Assembly: GCF_044751345.1 (NCBI RefSeq)
Contig: NZ_JBIWXY010000001.1
Location: forward strand, 496,001 to 560,000
Length of the DNA stretch: 64,000 bases
Direction of reading: 5' to 3'
Source of the DNA: Methylobacillus methanolivorans
Lineage (GTDB): Bacteria; Pseudomonadota; Gammaproteobacteria; Burkholderiales; Methylophilaceae
Part shown: piece by piece, positions 43,214 through 51,670 of the stretch
Numbering within the stretch: position 1 is the stretch's first letter
Layout: the number at the start of each line of letters is the position of its first letter
Notes under the pieces: model-generated
Database searches by the model: none
What the model was told of the DNA's origin: nothing
Seen by the model: the letters and a program-made list of their open reading frames with translations, nothing else
Position numbers and translations under genes: made by a program

Positions 43214-45253
43214 GTGATTGTCACTTTCCCAAACAGTAAATACAAGCTTTTTCAGCCATTCCCGCCTGCGGGGGATCAACCTACAGCTATAGAGCAGTTG
43301 ACCGAGGGAATCAACGAGGGCTTGAAGTTCCAGACCTTGCTAGGCGTCACAGGCTCCGGCAAGACCTATACCATGGCCAATGTTATCGCCCGCACGGGCC
43401 GCCCTGCGATCGTGATGGCACCGAACAAGACGCTGGCTGCCCAGTTGTATTCCGAATTCAAGGAGTTTTTCCCCGAGAATGCGGTTGAGTATTTCGTTTC
43501 CTATTACGATTACTACCAGCCTGAGGCTTATGTGCCATCGCGTGATCTTTTCATTGAGAAGGACTCCAGCATCAATGACCATATCGAGCAGATGCGTCTT
43601 TCTGCCACCAAGGCATTGCTGGAGCGCGAGGACAGTATTATCGTGGCGACAGTGTCAGCAATTTATGGCATTGGCGACCCGGGTGAATATCATGGCATGG
43701 TGTTGCATATTCATCTGGGCATGAAGATCAGTCAGCGCGATATCGTCAATAAGTTGATCGCGATGCAGTATGAGCGAAATGACTTTGATTTTTCACGTGG
43801 TGCGTTCCGTGTGCGTGGTGACGTGTTAGATGTATTTCCCTCGGAGAACAGTGAAACAGCGGTGCGTATTAGCCTGTTCGATGACGAAATTGAGGGGATT
43901 ACCCTGTTTGACCCACTCACCGGGCAAATTTTCAACAAGATTCATAATTTCCGTATTTTCCCATCCAGCCACTATGTGACAGCCCGCGAGGCGACCGTGC
44001 GTGCGATGGAGACCATCAAGCAGGAGTTGCGTGAACGTGTGGATTTTTATATCAAGACCAATAAATTGGTTGAGGCACAACGTATCGAACAGCGCACACG
44101 CTTTGATCTGGAAATGCTCAACGAGATTGGTTTCTGCAAGGGCATTGAGAACTACAGCCGTCACCTGACTGGTCGCAACCCTGGTGATGCGCCGCCAACC
44201 TTGATTGACTACTTGCCAAAAAATGCCCTCATGGTGATTGATGAAAGCCATGTCACCGTGCCGCAGGTTGGTGGGATGTATAAAGGTGATCGCGCACGCA
44301 AGGAAAACTTGGTTGATTACGGCTTCCGCCTACCATCAGCGATGGATAATCGCCCGCTGAGGTTTGAAGAGTTTGAGCGCATTATCCCGCAATGTATTTT
44401 CGTCAGTGCGACTCCTGCTGATTATGAAGCGACGCATCAGCAGCGGGTTGTAGAACAAGTGGTCAGGCCAACGGGTTTGGTGGACCCTGAAATCACGATC
44501 AAGCCTGCTGATACGCAGGTGGACGATTTGCTATCGGAAATCAAGCTACGCGTGGATGTGGGCGAGCGTGTACTGGCGACGACATTGACCAAGCGCATGG
44601 CGGAAGACCTGACGGATTACCTTTCTGATCATGGGGTGAAAGTGCGTTACCTGCACTCTGATATTGATACGGTGGAGCGGGTTGAAATTATTCGAGATCT
44701 TCGCCTGGGTGAGTTCGATGTTCTGGTAGGTATCAACCTATTGCGCGAGGGCTTGGATATCCCCGAGGTTTCCCTTGTGGCGGTGCTGGATGCCGATAAA
44801 GAGGGCTTCCTGCGCTCATCGCGCTCATTGATACAGACCGCAGGACGCGCTGCGCGTAACCTCAACGGCAAAGTGATTTTCTATGCTAATACTGTCACGC
44901 GTTCCATGAAGCTGGCGATGGATGAAACTCAGCGTCGCCGCGAGAAACAGCTGGCTTTCAATGCCGAGCATGGTATTACGCCCAAGGGTGTTAATAAGCG
45001 TATCAAGGACATCATTGAAGGTGTCTATAGCAAGGAAGATGTGCAGCGTGAACGCAAGGCCGCCGAGGAACAAGCTAGCTATGGCCAGATGAGCGAGAAG
45101 CAGCTAGTGAAGGAAATGAAGCGCCTGGAAAAAGCCATGCATGATAGTGCCAAGAATCTGGAGTTTGAAAAGGCAGCTGATTATCGCGACCAGCTGAAGA
45201 AGCTCAAAAGCAGTTTTTATGGTGCCGATGTGCCGGATGAAGTCGCAGAGTAA
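43214..45253 (+). CDS. uvrB: Excinuclease ABC subunit B
   Basis: 679 residues from the GTG at 43214, which gives the standard N-terminus MIVTFPNSKYKLFQPFPP with AGGTGAT six bases upstream; a GTG three codons earlier is an alternative. It has Walker A GVTGSGKTYTM, the beta-hairpin SYYDYYQPEAYVP, the DEAD-like DESHVTVPQVGGMY, helicase motif VI QTAGRAARN and a C-terminal UVR domain (LEKAMHDSAKNLEFEKAADY). It loads onto damaged DNA from UvrA and positions UvrC for incision. Confidence 0.97.
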   Translation: MIVTFPNSKYKLFQPFPPAGDQPTAIEQLTEGINEGLKFQTLLGVTGSGKTYTMANVIARTGRPAIVMAPNKTLAAQLYSEFKEFFPENAVEYFVSYYDYYQPEAYVPSRDLFIEKDSSINDHIEQMRLSATKALLEREDSIIVATVSAIYGIGDPGEYHGMVLHIHLGMKISQRDIVNKLIAMQYERNDFDFSRGAFRVRGDVLDVFPSENSETAVRISLFDDEIEGITLFDPLTGQIFNKIHNFRIFPSSHYVTAREATVRAMETIKQELRERVDFYIKTNKLVEAQRIEQRTRFDLEMLNEIGFCKGIENYSRHLTGRNPGDAPPTLIDYLPKNALMVIDESHVTVPQVGGMYKGDRARKENLVDYGFRLPSAMDNRPLRFEEFERIIPQCIFVSATPADYEATHQQRVVEQVVRPTGLVDPEITIKPADTQVDDLLSEIKLRVDVGERVLATTLTKRMAEDLTDYLSDHGVKVRYLHSDIDTVERVEIIRDLRLGEFDVLVGINLLREGLDIPEVSLVAVLDADKEGFLRSSRSLIQTAGRAARNLNGKVIFYANTVTRSMKLAMDETQRRREKQLAFNAEHGITPKGVNKRIKDIIEGVYSKEDVQRERKAAEEQASYGQMSEKQLVKEMKRLEKAMHDSAKNLEFEKAADYRDQLKKLKSSFYGADVPDEVAE

Positions 45254-45345
45254 TCATGAGTTATCTGCTGTGATGATCTGACTAGCTTCATTCCCTCTGT
45301 TGGGTTGACGACTGACTGAGAGATTGAGATATTTGAGTCACTGAA

Positions 45346-45379
45346 AAGAAAAAAGCCCTGACAAGTCAGGGCTTTTTTT
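45346..45379. terminator. Bidirectional terminator between uvrB and rne
   Basis: AAAAGCCCTGAC and GTCAGGGCTTTT form a stem over an AA loop, flanked by A and T runs on both sides. Confidence 0.9.
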
Positions 45380-45392
45380 AGGCTGGCATATT

Positions 45393-48098
45393 TTACTTCT
45401 GTGTTTCTACCATAACCAGTTCTGCGCTGCCAGCTTCATCCTTGGCGGCTTTTTGCTGCCATGCTGCGGATTTGCGTGGCGCACGTTTCGCTGGTGCTTC
45501 TTCTACAGGAGCTGCGGCTTGAGCTGCATCGGCCTTGGTTTCGACCAGTTGCAAGCCTGAGTCTGCCAAGTCAGCTGGCTTTTCTGTTTCAGCCTTGCGG
45601 CGACGTGGTGCACGCGGCTTCTTTTCAGGCTTTGCAGCTGTTTCTGTAGCAGCCTCAGGTGCATCTTCAGTCGCTTTGGCTGGCTCGGCGGCTGCAGATA
45701 CCTTATCTTCGGCAGGCTTTTTGGCGGATGTCTTCTCTGCTGCTGGCGCTTGCTTGGGGGCGGTCTCCACTAAGGTCAGGTTTTCCTCAACAGCAGCCGC
45801 TTCTGTTTTTGTCGTTGGCAATGCTGCTGGCGTCTCAGGCGTTGTTGTGGTTTCAACTGGCGCTGCTTCAGCCTTTTCCTTCACGACCGGAGTAGGGGCG
45901 GTTTCAGCGATTACAGTTGCCTTGGGCGCCTCCGCTGGCACTGGTGCCTCCACTGGAGCTACGGCCTCAGCGGTAATACGCACATCTTCTGCCGCTTGTT
46001 GACGGTTTTCGCGATTCGCATTTTCGTTGCGTGGCTGGCGCTCACGACGACCATTGCGGCCACGACGATTACCGCGCTGCTCCTGGCCTGCTTCTACAGC
46101 TACGTCTGTCTGGGCGGTTGGAGTTGCCAGCGCTTGTTGCGGCTTAGGCTGGCGCTCGTTACGATCTGGACGCTCTGCTTTTTCCTGGCGAGGCTGCTGA
46201 GTCCGCTGTTCAGGCTGTTGCTGGCGGCGCTCTTGCTGATTGCCGCGCTGCTCTTTGCGCTGTTCCTGGCGAGCTTCATTCTGCGGCTGACGCTCATTGT
46301 TGCCATTGCGATCGTTGCCGTTACGCTCATTGCGACGGTTGTTGTTACGGCGCTGCTGGTTACGCCCATTGTCGCGCCGCTGGCTTTCTTCTTGTGGCTT
46401 AGTTTCTGGCTTGGTCGCAGTAACACTTGCCAGCCAGGACTTGAAGCGACCGAGCAGGGAGGTGCTGCTTGGCTTTTCCTTGGCCGCTGGGGCAGGTGAA
46501 GCCGGAGTAATGCCCTTGACGGCTGCTTCTGGCTTGGCAGGCTTGGGAGCCTGTGCAATAGCGGTTTCAATGGTGTCAGATGGTAGTTCGACCATTTCAT
46601 AGCTGGCACGGCCAGTTTCTTCTACATCATCGTGACGGATGCGCAGGATGTTGTAGTTAGGAGTTTCCATGTGGATATTGGGGATCAACACCACTTGTAC
46701 GCCCATGCGTTGCTCAATCTTGTGGATTTCAGAGCGTTTTTCGTTGAGCAGGAATGTAGCGGCTTCGACAGGCAGTTGTACCTGGATGATGGCGCTGTTT
46801 TCCTTCATGGCTTCTTCCTGTGTGATGCGCAGGATGTGCAATGCAGTCGACTCGATACCACGGATATGACCGGTGCCATGGCAGCGTGGGCAAGGAATAT
46901 GGTTGCTTTCACCCAAGCTAGGGCGCAGGCGCTGGCGGGAAAGCTCTAATAGGCCAAAGCGCGAGATCTTGCCGGTCTGTACGCGGGCACGGTCATGGTG
47001 CAGTGCATCGCGCAGGCGGTTTTCCACTTCACGCTGGTTGCGCTGGCTTTCCATATCGATGAAGTCGATGACGACCAAGCCACCCAAGTCGCGCAAGCGC
47101 AATTGGCGGGCCACTTCATCCGCAGCTTCCAGGTTGGTATTGAATGCCGTTTGCTCAATGTCGCTACCCTTGGTGGAGCGGCCAGAGTTGACGTCAACCG
47201 ATACGAGTGCCTCGGTGTGGTCAATGACGATAGCGCCACCAGAAGGTAGACGTACTTCGCGGGCAAATGCGGACTCGATCTGGTGTTCGATCTGGAAGCG
47301 TGAGAATAGCGGTATTTCATCGCGATACAGTTTGACGCGTGACACATTATTAGGCATCACATGATTCATGAACTGGATAGCTTGTTCATGAATGTCAGGA
47401 GTATCAATGAGGATTTCGCCAATGTCAGGCTGGAAATAGTCGCGGATAGCACGAATAACCAAGCTGCCTTCCTGATAGATCAGGAAAGGGCCACTCTGGA
47501 TGGTGGAAGCGCTTTCTACAGCAGTCCAGAGTTGCAGCAGGTAGTTCAGATCCCATTGCAGCTCTTCCACGCTACGGCCAATACCAGCGGTACGGGCAAT
47601 GATGCTCATGCCGCTTGGTACTTGCAATTGCGCCATGGTGTCGCGCAATTCGTTACGCTCTTCGCCTTCAATCCGGCGAGAAACACCACCGCCACGTGGG
47701 TTGTTAGGCATCAATACGAGGTAACGGCCTGCCAATGACACAAACGTCGTCAGGGCCGCGCCTTTGTTACCGCGTTCGTCCTTGTCGACCTGAACAATCA
47801 GTTCCTGGCCTTCTTTCAGTACATCCTGGATGCGTGGGCTACGGCCTGCATCGCCATCATTCTGGAAATAGCTGCGAGCGACTTCTTTGAAGGGAAGGAA
47901 GCCATGACGATCAGTGCCATAGTTGACAAAGGCGGCTTCAAGGGATGGTTCTATACGGGTGATGACACCCTTGTAGATATTACTTTTGCGCTGTTCTTTG
48001 CCGGCGGACTCGATGTCGAGATCGATAAGTTTTTGTCCGTCGACAATCGCGACGCGTAATTCTTCTGATTGCGTCGCATTAAATAGCATGCGTTTCAT
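45393..48098 (-). CDS. rne: Ribonuclease E
   Basis: 901-residue endoribonuclease, the core of the RNA degradosome and of rRNA/tRNA maturation. The N-terminal catalytic half (about 1-500) has the opening MKRMLFNATQSEELRVAIVDG and the S1 domain KGVITRIEPSLEAAFVNYG. The Mg-site aspartates are in ALVSVDVNSGRST and VVIDFIDMES, and the Zn-link is CPRCHGTGH. The C-terminal half (from about 520) is disordered, first Arg/Asn/Gln-rich (RNA binding), then Pro/Ala/Glu-rich, ending in a conserved-looking WQQKAA. This scaffold is long for a betaproteobacterium. A 585-bp region separates it from the divergent rluC. Confidence 0.96.
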   Translation of the reverse strand: MKRMLFNATQSEELRVAIVDGQKLIDLDIESAGKEQRKSNIYKGVITRIEPSLEAAFVNYGTDRHGFLPFKEVARSYFQNDGDAGRSPRIQDVLKEGQELIVQVDKDERGNKGAALTTFVSLAGRYLVLMPNNPRGGGVSRRIEGEERNELRDTMAQLQVPSGMSIIARTAGIGRSVEELQWDLNYLLQLWTAVESASTIQSGPFLIYQEGSLVIRAIRDYFQPDIGEILIDTPDIHEQAIQFMNHVMPNNVSRVKLYRDEIPLFSRFQIEHQIESAFAREVRLPSGGAIVIDHTEALVSVDVNSGRSTKGSDIEQTAFNTNLEAADEVARQLRLRDLGGLVVIDFIDMESQRNQREVENRLRDALHHDRARVQTGKISRFGLLELSRQRLRPSLGESNHIPCPRCHGTGHIRGIESTALHILRITQEEAMKENSAIIQVQLPVEAATFLLNEKRSEIHKIEQRMGVQVVLIPNIHMETPNYNILRIRHDDVEETGRASYEMVELPSDTIETAIAQAPKPAKPEAAVKGITPASPAPAAKEKPSSTSLLGRFKSWLASVTATKPETKPQEESQRRDNGRNQQRRNNNRRNERNGNDRNGNNERQPQNEARQEQRKEQRGNQQERRQQQPEQRTQQPRQEKAERPDRNERQPKPQQALATPTAQTDVAVEAGQEQRGNRRGRNGRRERQPRNENANRENRQQAAEDVRITAEAVAPVEAPVPAEAPKATVIAETAPTPVVKEKAEAAPVETTTTPETPAALPTTKTEAAAVEENLTLVETAPKQAPAAEKTSAKKPAEDKVSAAAEPAKATEDAPEAATETAAKPEKKPRAPRRRKAETEKPADLADSGLQLVETKADAAQAAAPVEEAPAKRAPRKSAAWQQKAAKDEAGSAELVMVETQK

Positions 48099-48683
48099 TG
48101 TGGGCTCCCGCGCTCTTCAAGCGGGTAGCAGGCCGTGGCTTTGGGGCAGCAGCGGTATGACTGAAACTTCAATGTATGCGCCTGCTCAATGTAGGCAGGC
48201 GATAACAACACGATACGAGCAGATCAAAGTCCGCAGGAGGTAACGCGAAGCAATAGTTTCTCAATTTTTCACCTAGGCAGTTCTTTGCCTTCAGGCTGCT
48301 TTTTCCTAATGTGCGTTTTAGTGCAGTTTTGAGGTGTCGTCTTGGGCCACCCGGAAAAAGATTTTCTAATACCGTTGTGCCACGGTATCAGCTTGAATTT
48401 GTTAACGAAAGCTTTCGTAAACTATTGGGTCTAAACCCCGGTACGTCTATTTCTGTCTCGGATTAGCCGTCATTATCGGCTAATATGCTATTTTTTCAGT
48501 ATATCCTGGGCTGATGCGCCACATGAGCTATTTGGTCTGCGGCGGCTAGAGCGCATTTTTATTGCAAATCGCTACTTGATGTTCATTGGCGAGCGAGTTA
48601 ACCAAGGTATTTTTTCATTCCAGTTGTCATTCTTGAAGAAGCGCTTAGCGCATTTACCTCAAGATGGTCGTAGTATAGGTGAG
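48099..48683. other. 585-bp rne/rluC divergent region with several inverted repeats
   Basis: No protein-coding gene was found. It contains CGCCTGC/GCAGGCG around 48179-48201, a perfect palindrome ACGAAAGCTTTCGT at 48405-48418, and ATTAGCCG/CGGCTAAT at 48462-48484 followed by a T-rich stretch (ATGCTATTTTTTC). The rne side probably is a long 5' untranslated leader, which in E. coli allows RNase E to control its own mRNA. That role here is inference. Confidence 0.5.
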
Positions 48684-49667
48684 ATGACTAATTTAAGCAA
48701 AACAAGAAATCAATTTAATCCCGCCGCTGTCAACCTGCTTACCGTAGATGAAGCCAGTGAAGGTCAACGAATTGATAATTTCCTGGCCAAAATCCTCAAA
48801 GGTGTCCCTAAAAGCCATATTTATCGCATCCTGCGCAGTGGTGAGGTGCGTGTAAATAGTAAGCGTGTTGATTCCAGCGCCAAGTTGAATCTAGGTGACC
48901 AGGTACGTGTTCCTCCTGTGCGCATGGCGCAGCCGCCGCAGGCAGAATCTGTGGCCAAGCCCCAGGTATCAAAGTTTGATGATGCCATTATTTTTGAGGA
49001 TGAGGCTCTGTTGGTCATTGATAAGCCTGCAGGGTTTGCAGTGCATGGCGGCAGCGGCATTAGTCGTGGTGTTATTGAGCAGTTGCGCCTGGAGCGTCCT
49101 CATGCCAAGTTTCTTGAGCTGGTGCATCGCCTGGATAGGGAAACTTCCGGTGTGCTGTTACTGGCCAAAAAGCGTGCTGCACTCGTTAACCTGCATGATG
49201 CCATTCGTAACAACCAGACTGACAAGCGCTATCTGGTACTGGTGCATGGGAAGTGGACTGACCAGAAGCGTCGAGTCAAGCTGCCTTTGCATAAGTTTGT
49301 ACTCTCGAGTGGTGAGCGCCGAGTAGCAGTGCAGGATGATGGGCAGGACTCAGAAACTATTTTTTACCTGCGTAAACCGCTTGGTGAGTTTACTTTGCTG
49401 GAGGCTCAGCTTGTGACTGGCCGCACACATCAATTACGTGTGCAATTGTCGCATCTGGGCTTCCCGATTGCGGGGGATGATAAGTATGGAGATTTCTCCC
49501 TCAATAAATCCCTGCAAAAACGCGGATTAAAACGTATGTTCCTGCATTCTGCCGAAACGAATTTACGACATCCAGTGAATGGAGAAAAATTGAAGTTAAT
49601 CGCACCATTACCGAAGGAACTTGAGAAATTTGTTCAGGTGTTAAGCGCGGAGTCTAAGCATGACTAA
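48684..49667 (+). CDS. rluC: 23S rRNA pseudouridine synthase (RluC type)
   Basis: 327 residues from the ATG at 48684 (AGGTGAG just upstream); the frame extends further 5' without conserved sequence. An S4 RNA-binding domain (about 20-85, GQRIDNFLAKILKGVPKSHI and YRILRSGEVRVNSKRV) is followed by the RsuA/RluA synthase domain with the catalytic-Asp motif HRLDRETSGVLLLAKK. The C-terminal GRTHQLRVQLSHLGFPIAGD is also present. RluC makes pseudouridines 955, 2504 and 2580 in E. coli. Divergent from rne, the arrangement also seen in E. coli. Confidence 0.93.
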   Translation: MTNLSKTRNQFNPAAVNLLTVDEASEGQRIDNFLAKILKGVPKSHIYRILRSGEVRVNSKRVDSSAKLNLGDQVRVPPVRMAQPPQAESVAKPQVSKFDDAIIFEDEALLVIDKPAGFAVHGGSGISRGVIEQLRLERPHAKFLELVHRLDRETSGVLLLAKKRAALVNLHDAIRNNQTDKRYLVLVHGKWTDQKRRVKLPLHKFVLSSGERRVAVQDDGQDSETIFYLRKPLGEFTLLEAQLVTGRTHQLRVQLSHLGFPIAGDDKYGDFSLNKSLQKRGLKRMFLHSAETNLRHPVNGEKLKLIAPLPKELEKFVQVLSAESKHD

Positions 49668-50316
49668 GCGTTTTGACCTGATTGTGTTTGATTGGGATGG
49701 CACGCTGGCCAATTCTACGCAGATTATTGTCGATAGTATTCGTAAAGGGGCTGTTGAGGCGGGCTTGCCTGATCCGGGGAATGAAGCTGCCAGCAGCATT
49801 ATCGGTTTGGGGTTGAGAGAAGCCATTCAGCAGTTATTCGGCGTGATTAGCCAGGAACAAATCCAGCAGATGGCGGCCCGTTACAATGTACATTACAGTG
49901 CGCATCAGGATGATGTTGTATTGTTTGACCAAGCATATGACACGGTTGCCAAGCTTAATCAGCAAGGATACATGCTCGCTGTGGCGACGGGTAAAGGTCG
50001 TCGTGGTTTAAATCACGCCTTGGAACACAGTGGCTTGGAGGAGTTTATGCATGGAACGCGTTGCGTGGACGAGTGCCAATCCAAGCCGCATCCACAAATG
50101 CTTCTTGAATTAATGGATGAGTTCGGCGTCGAGCCTGAACGCGCCCTGATGATTGGTGATACAAGCTTTGACTTGCAAATGGCGCAGAATGCCAAGGTGG
50201 CTAGTTTAGGCGTGACGTATGGTGCACATCCTCTAGAGCGCTTGCTAGCGCATTCTCCGCTGGCGCATTTCGATGATTTTGCTACACTCGGCCAATGGCT
50301 GGAAACGAACGCCTGA
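49660..50316 (+). CDS. HAD-superfamily phosphatase (Gph/PpaX-like)
   Basis: 218 residues. HAD motifs are complete: I DLIVFDWDGTLANS (nucleophile D and acid D), II VATGKGRRGL, III Lys in QSKPHPQML, and IV LMIGDTSFDLQMAQNA. A helical cap lies at about 20-85. Members hydrolyse phosphoglycolate, pyrophosphate or other small phosphoesters. The gene overlaps the end of rluC by 8 bp and is overlapped by the Rieske gene by 22 bp, so the four-gene run rluC-HAD-Rieske-sppA is a tight operon, typical of betaproteobacteria. Confidence 0.9.
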   Translation: MTKRFDLIVFDWDGTLANSTQIIVDSIRKGAVEAGLPDPGNEAASSIIGLGLREAIQQLFGVISQEQIQQMAARYNVHYSAHQDDVVLFDQAYDTVAKLNQQGYMLAVATGKGRRGLNHALEHSGLEEFMHGTRCVDECQSKPHPQMLLELMDEFGVEPERALMIGDTSFDLQMAQNAKVASLGVTYGAHPLERLLAHSPLAHFDDFATLGQWLETNA

Positions 50317-50657
50317 TTTGCTTGAGCCGGGATCTGGTAGATGGAGGTAATGGTGTGCGCTTCGATCTGCCTGAGCTGGGCCAGTATGTCACTGGATTTG
50401 TAGTCAGGTTTGGTGGCAAGGTCTATGCCTACGTCAATCAATGTGCCCATGTTCCGGTGGAGTTGGATTGGAATCATGGCGAATTTTTTGATTTCACCCG
50501 GCAATACCTGATCTGTGCGGTTCATGGTGCGCATTTCCGGCCTGAAACTGGTTTTTGTGTTGCAGGTCCATGCCATGGACGTAAGCTGCGCTCTGTACCA
50601 GTGCAGGAATTGGGACAGCAAATATTGATTAACCTGGAAAACTTAACGAATGTCTGA
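50295..50657 (+). CDS. Rieske [2Fe-2S] ferredoxin-like protein
   Basis: 120 residues. The cluster ligands are C50-x-H52 (NQCAHVPVELDW) and C74-x2-H77 (LICAVHGAHFRPETGFCVAG), the C-x-H ... C-x2-H Rieske pattern with a 21-residue gap. It has no membrane anchor, so it is a soluble cytoplasmic electron carrier or redox sensor. Its partner is unknown. It overlaps both neighbours, lying between the HAD and sppA genes. Confidence 0.9.
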   Translation: MAGNERLICLSRDLVDGGNGVRFDLPELGQYVTGFVVRFGGKVYAYVNQCAHVPVELDWNHGEFFDFTRQYLICAVHGAHFRPETGFCVAGPCHGRKLRSVPVQELGQQILINLENLTNV

Positions 50658-51588
50658 CAATTATCCTAATGGCTCCAACTGGGAGCGTGAAACATTGCAT
50701 CAGCTTGCCTTGGCTTCGGTCAAAGAGCAGCGGCGTTCACGGCAGTGGGGCATTTTCTTCAAGTCGCTTGGGTTCCTTTACCTGTTTGTCGTGCTTTTTT
50801 ATGTCACAGGTTGGAGTGAAGGGTCTAGCGCCTCGGTCGAGCATACGGCATTAATCGATATCAATGGCGTGATTGGCAGCGATGATGTGGTCAATGCGGA
50901 TACCGTGATTGCCAGCTTGAAGTCTGCCTACGATAGCAAAGGCACCAAAGGTATCATCCTGCGTATCAATAGCCCCGGTGGTAGCCCAGTACAGGCGGGC
51001 ATGATCAATGATGAAATCAAGCGTCAACGTAAGCTGCATCCCAATATTCCGGTTTATGCCGTGGTGCAGGATATTTGTGCTTCAGGCGGTTATTACATTG
51101 CTGTTGCAGCCGACAAGATTTATGTCGACAAAGCCAGCATCGTAGGTTCGATTGGTGTGCTGATGGATGGTTTTGGTTTTACTGGGGTTATGGAGAAAGT
51201 TGGCGTTGAGCGTCGCCTGATGACAGCTGGTAGCAATAAAGCCATGCTAGATCCATTCTCTCCTGTCAATCCTAAGCATAAGGAATTTGCACAGCAGATG
51301 CTGGACCAGATCCATGCGCAATTCATTACCGTTGTGCGTGAAGGGCGTGGTAAGCGCCTCAAGGAAACACCAGAAACCTTTAGTGGTTTATTTTGGAGTG
51401 GTGAGAGCAGTGTAGAGATGGGCTTGGCTGATGCTTTTGGTAGCTCTGATTATGTTGCTCGTGAAGTGATCAAGCAGGAGAACTTGGTGGACTTTACCGC
51501 CAAGGAGGGCTTGGCAGATCGCTTTGCAAAACGATTGGGTGCAAGCGTCAGTGCAAGTTTTCTTGGTAAGAAGTTTGGTTTGGAGTAA
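50650..51588 (+). CDS. sppA: Signal peptide peptidase SppA (36-kDa type, S49)
   Basis: 312 residues with one N-terminal membrane helix (SLGFLYLFVVLFYVTGW). The single S49 domain has LRINSPGGSPVQAGMINDEI. The nucleophile Ser is in DICASGGYYIAVAADKIYVD, and SIVGSIGVLMDGFGFTGVME contributes the oxyanion and Lys regions. It is half the length of E. coli SppA (618), as in Gram-positive and many betaproteobacterial enzymes, and forms octamers. It degrades remnant signal peptides at the membrane. Last gene of the rluC operon. Confidence 0.94.
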   Translation: MSDNYPNGSNWERETLHQLALASVKEQRRSRQWGIFFKSLGFLYLFVVLFYVTGWSEGSSASVEHTALIDINGVIGSDDVVNADTVIASLKSAYDSKGTKGIILRINSPGGSPVQAGMINDEIKRQRKLHPNIPVYAVVQDICASGGYYIAVAADKIYVDKASIVGSIGVLMDGFGFTGVMEKVGVERRLMTAGSNKAMLDPFSPVNPKHKEFAQQMLDQIHAQFITVVREGRGKRLKETPETFSGLFWSGESSVEMGLADAFGSSDYVAREVIKQENLVDFTAKEGLADRFAKRLGASVSASFLGKKFGLE

Positions 51589-51622
51589 ATAGTCCAGCTA
51601 GTCACTACCTAGACACTGCAAT

Positions 51623-51653
51623 AAAAAAGCCACGAATATTCGTGGCTTTTTTT
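51623..51653. terminator. Bidirectional terminator between sppA and pgi
   Basis: AAAAAAGCCACGAAT pairs with ATTCGTGGCTTTTTTT, a strong stem with A and T runs in a convergent intergenic region. Confidence 0.9.
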
Positions 51654-51670
51654 ATTTTTAGATCAATGTA

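Noticed and set aside
45535..46602. Several 78-167-codon plus-strand frames opposite the 3' part of rne
   Set aside because: They arise from the biased Arg/Ala/Glu codons of the disordered RNase E tail.
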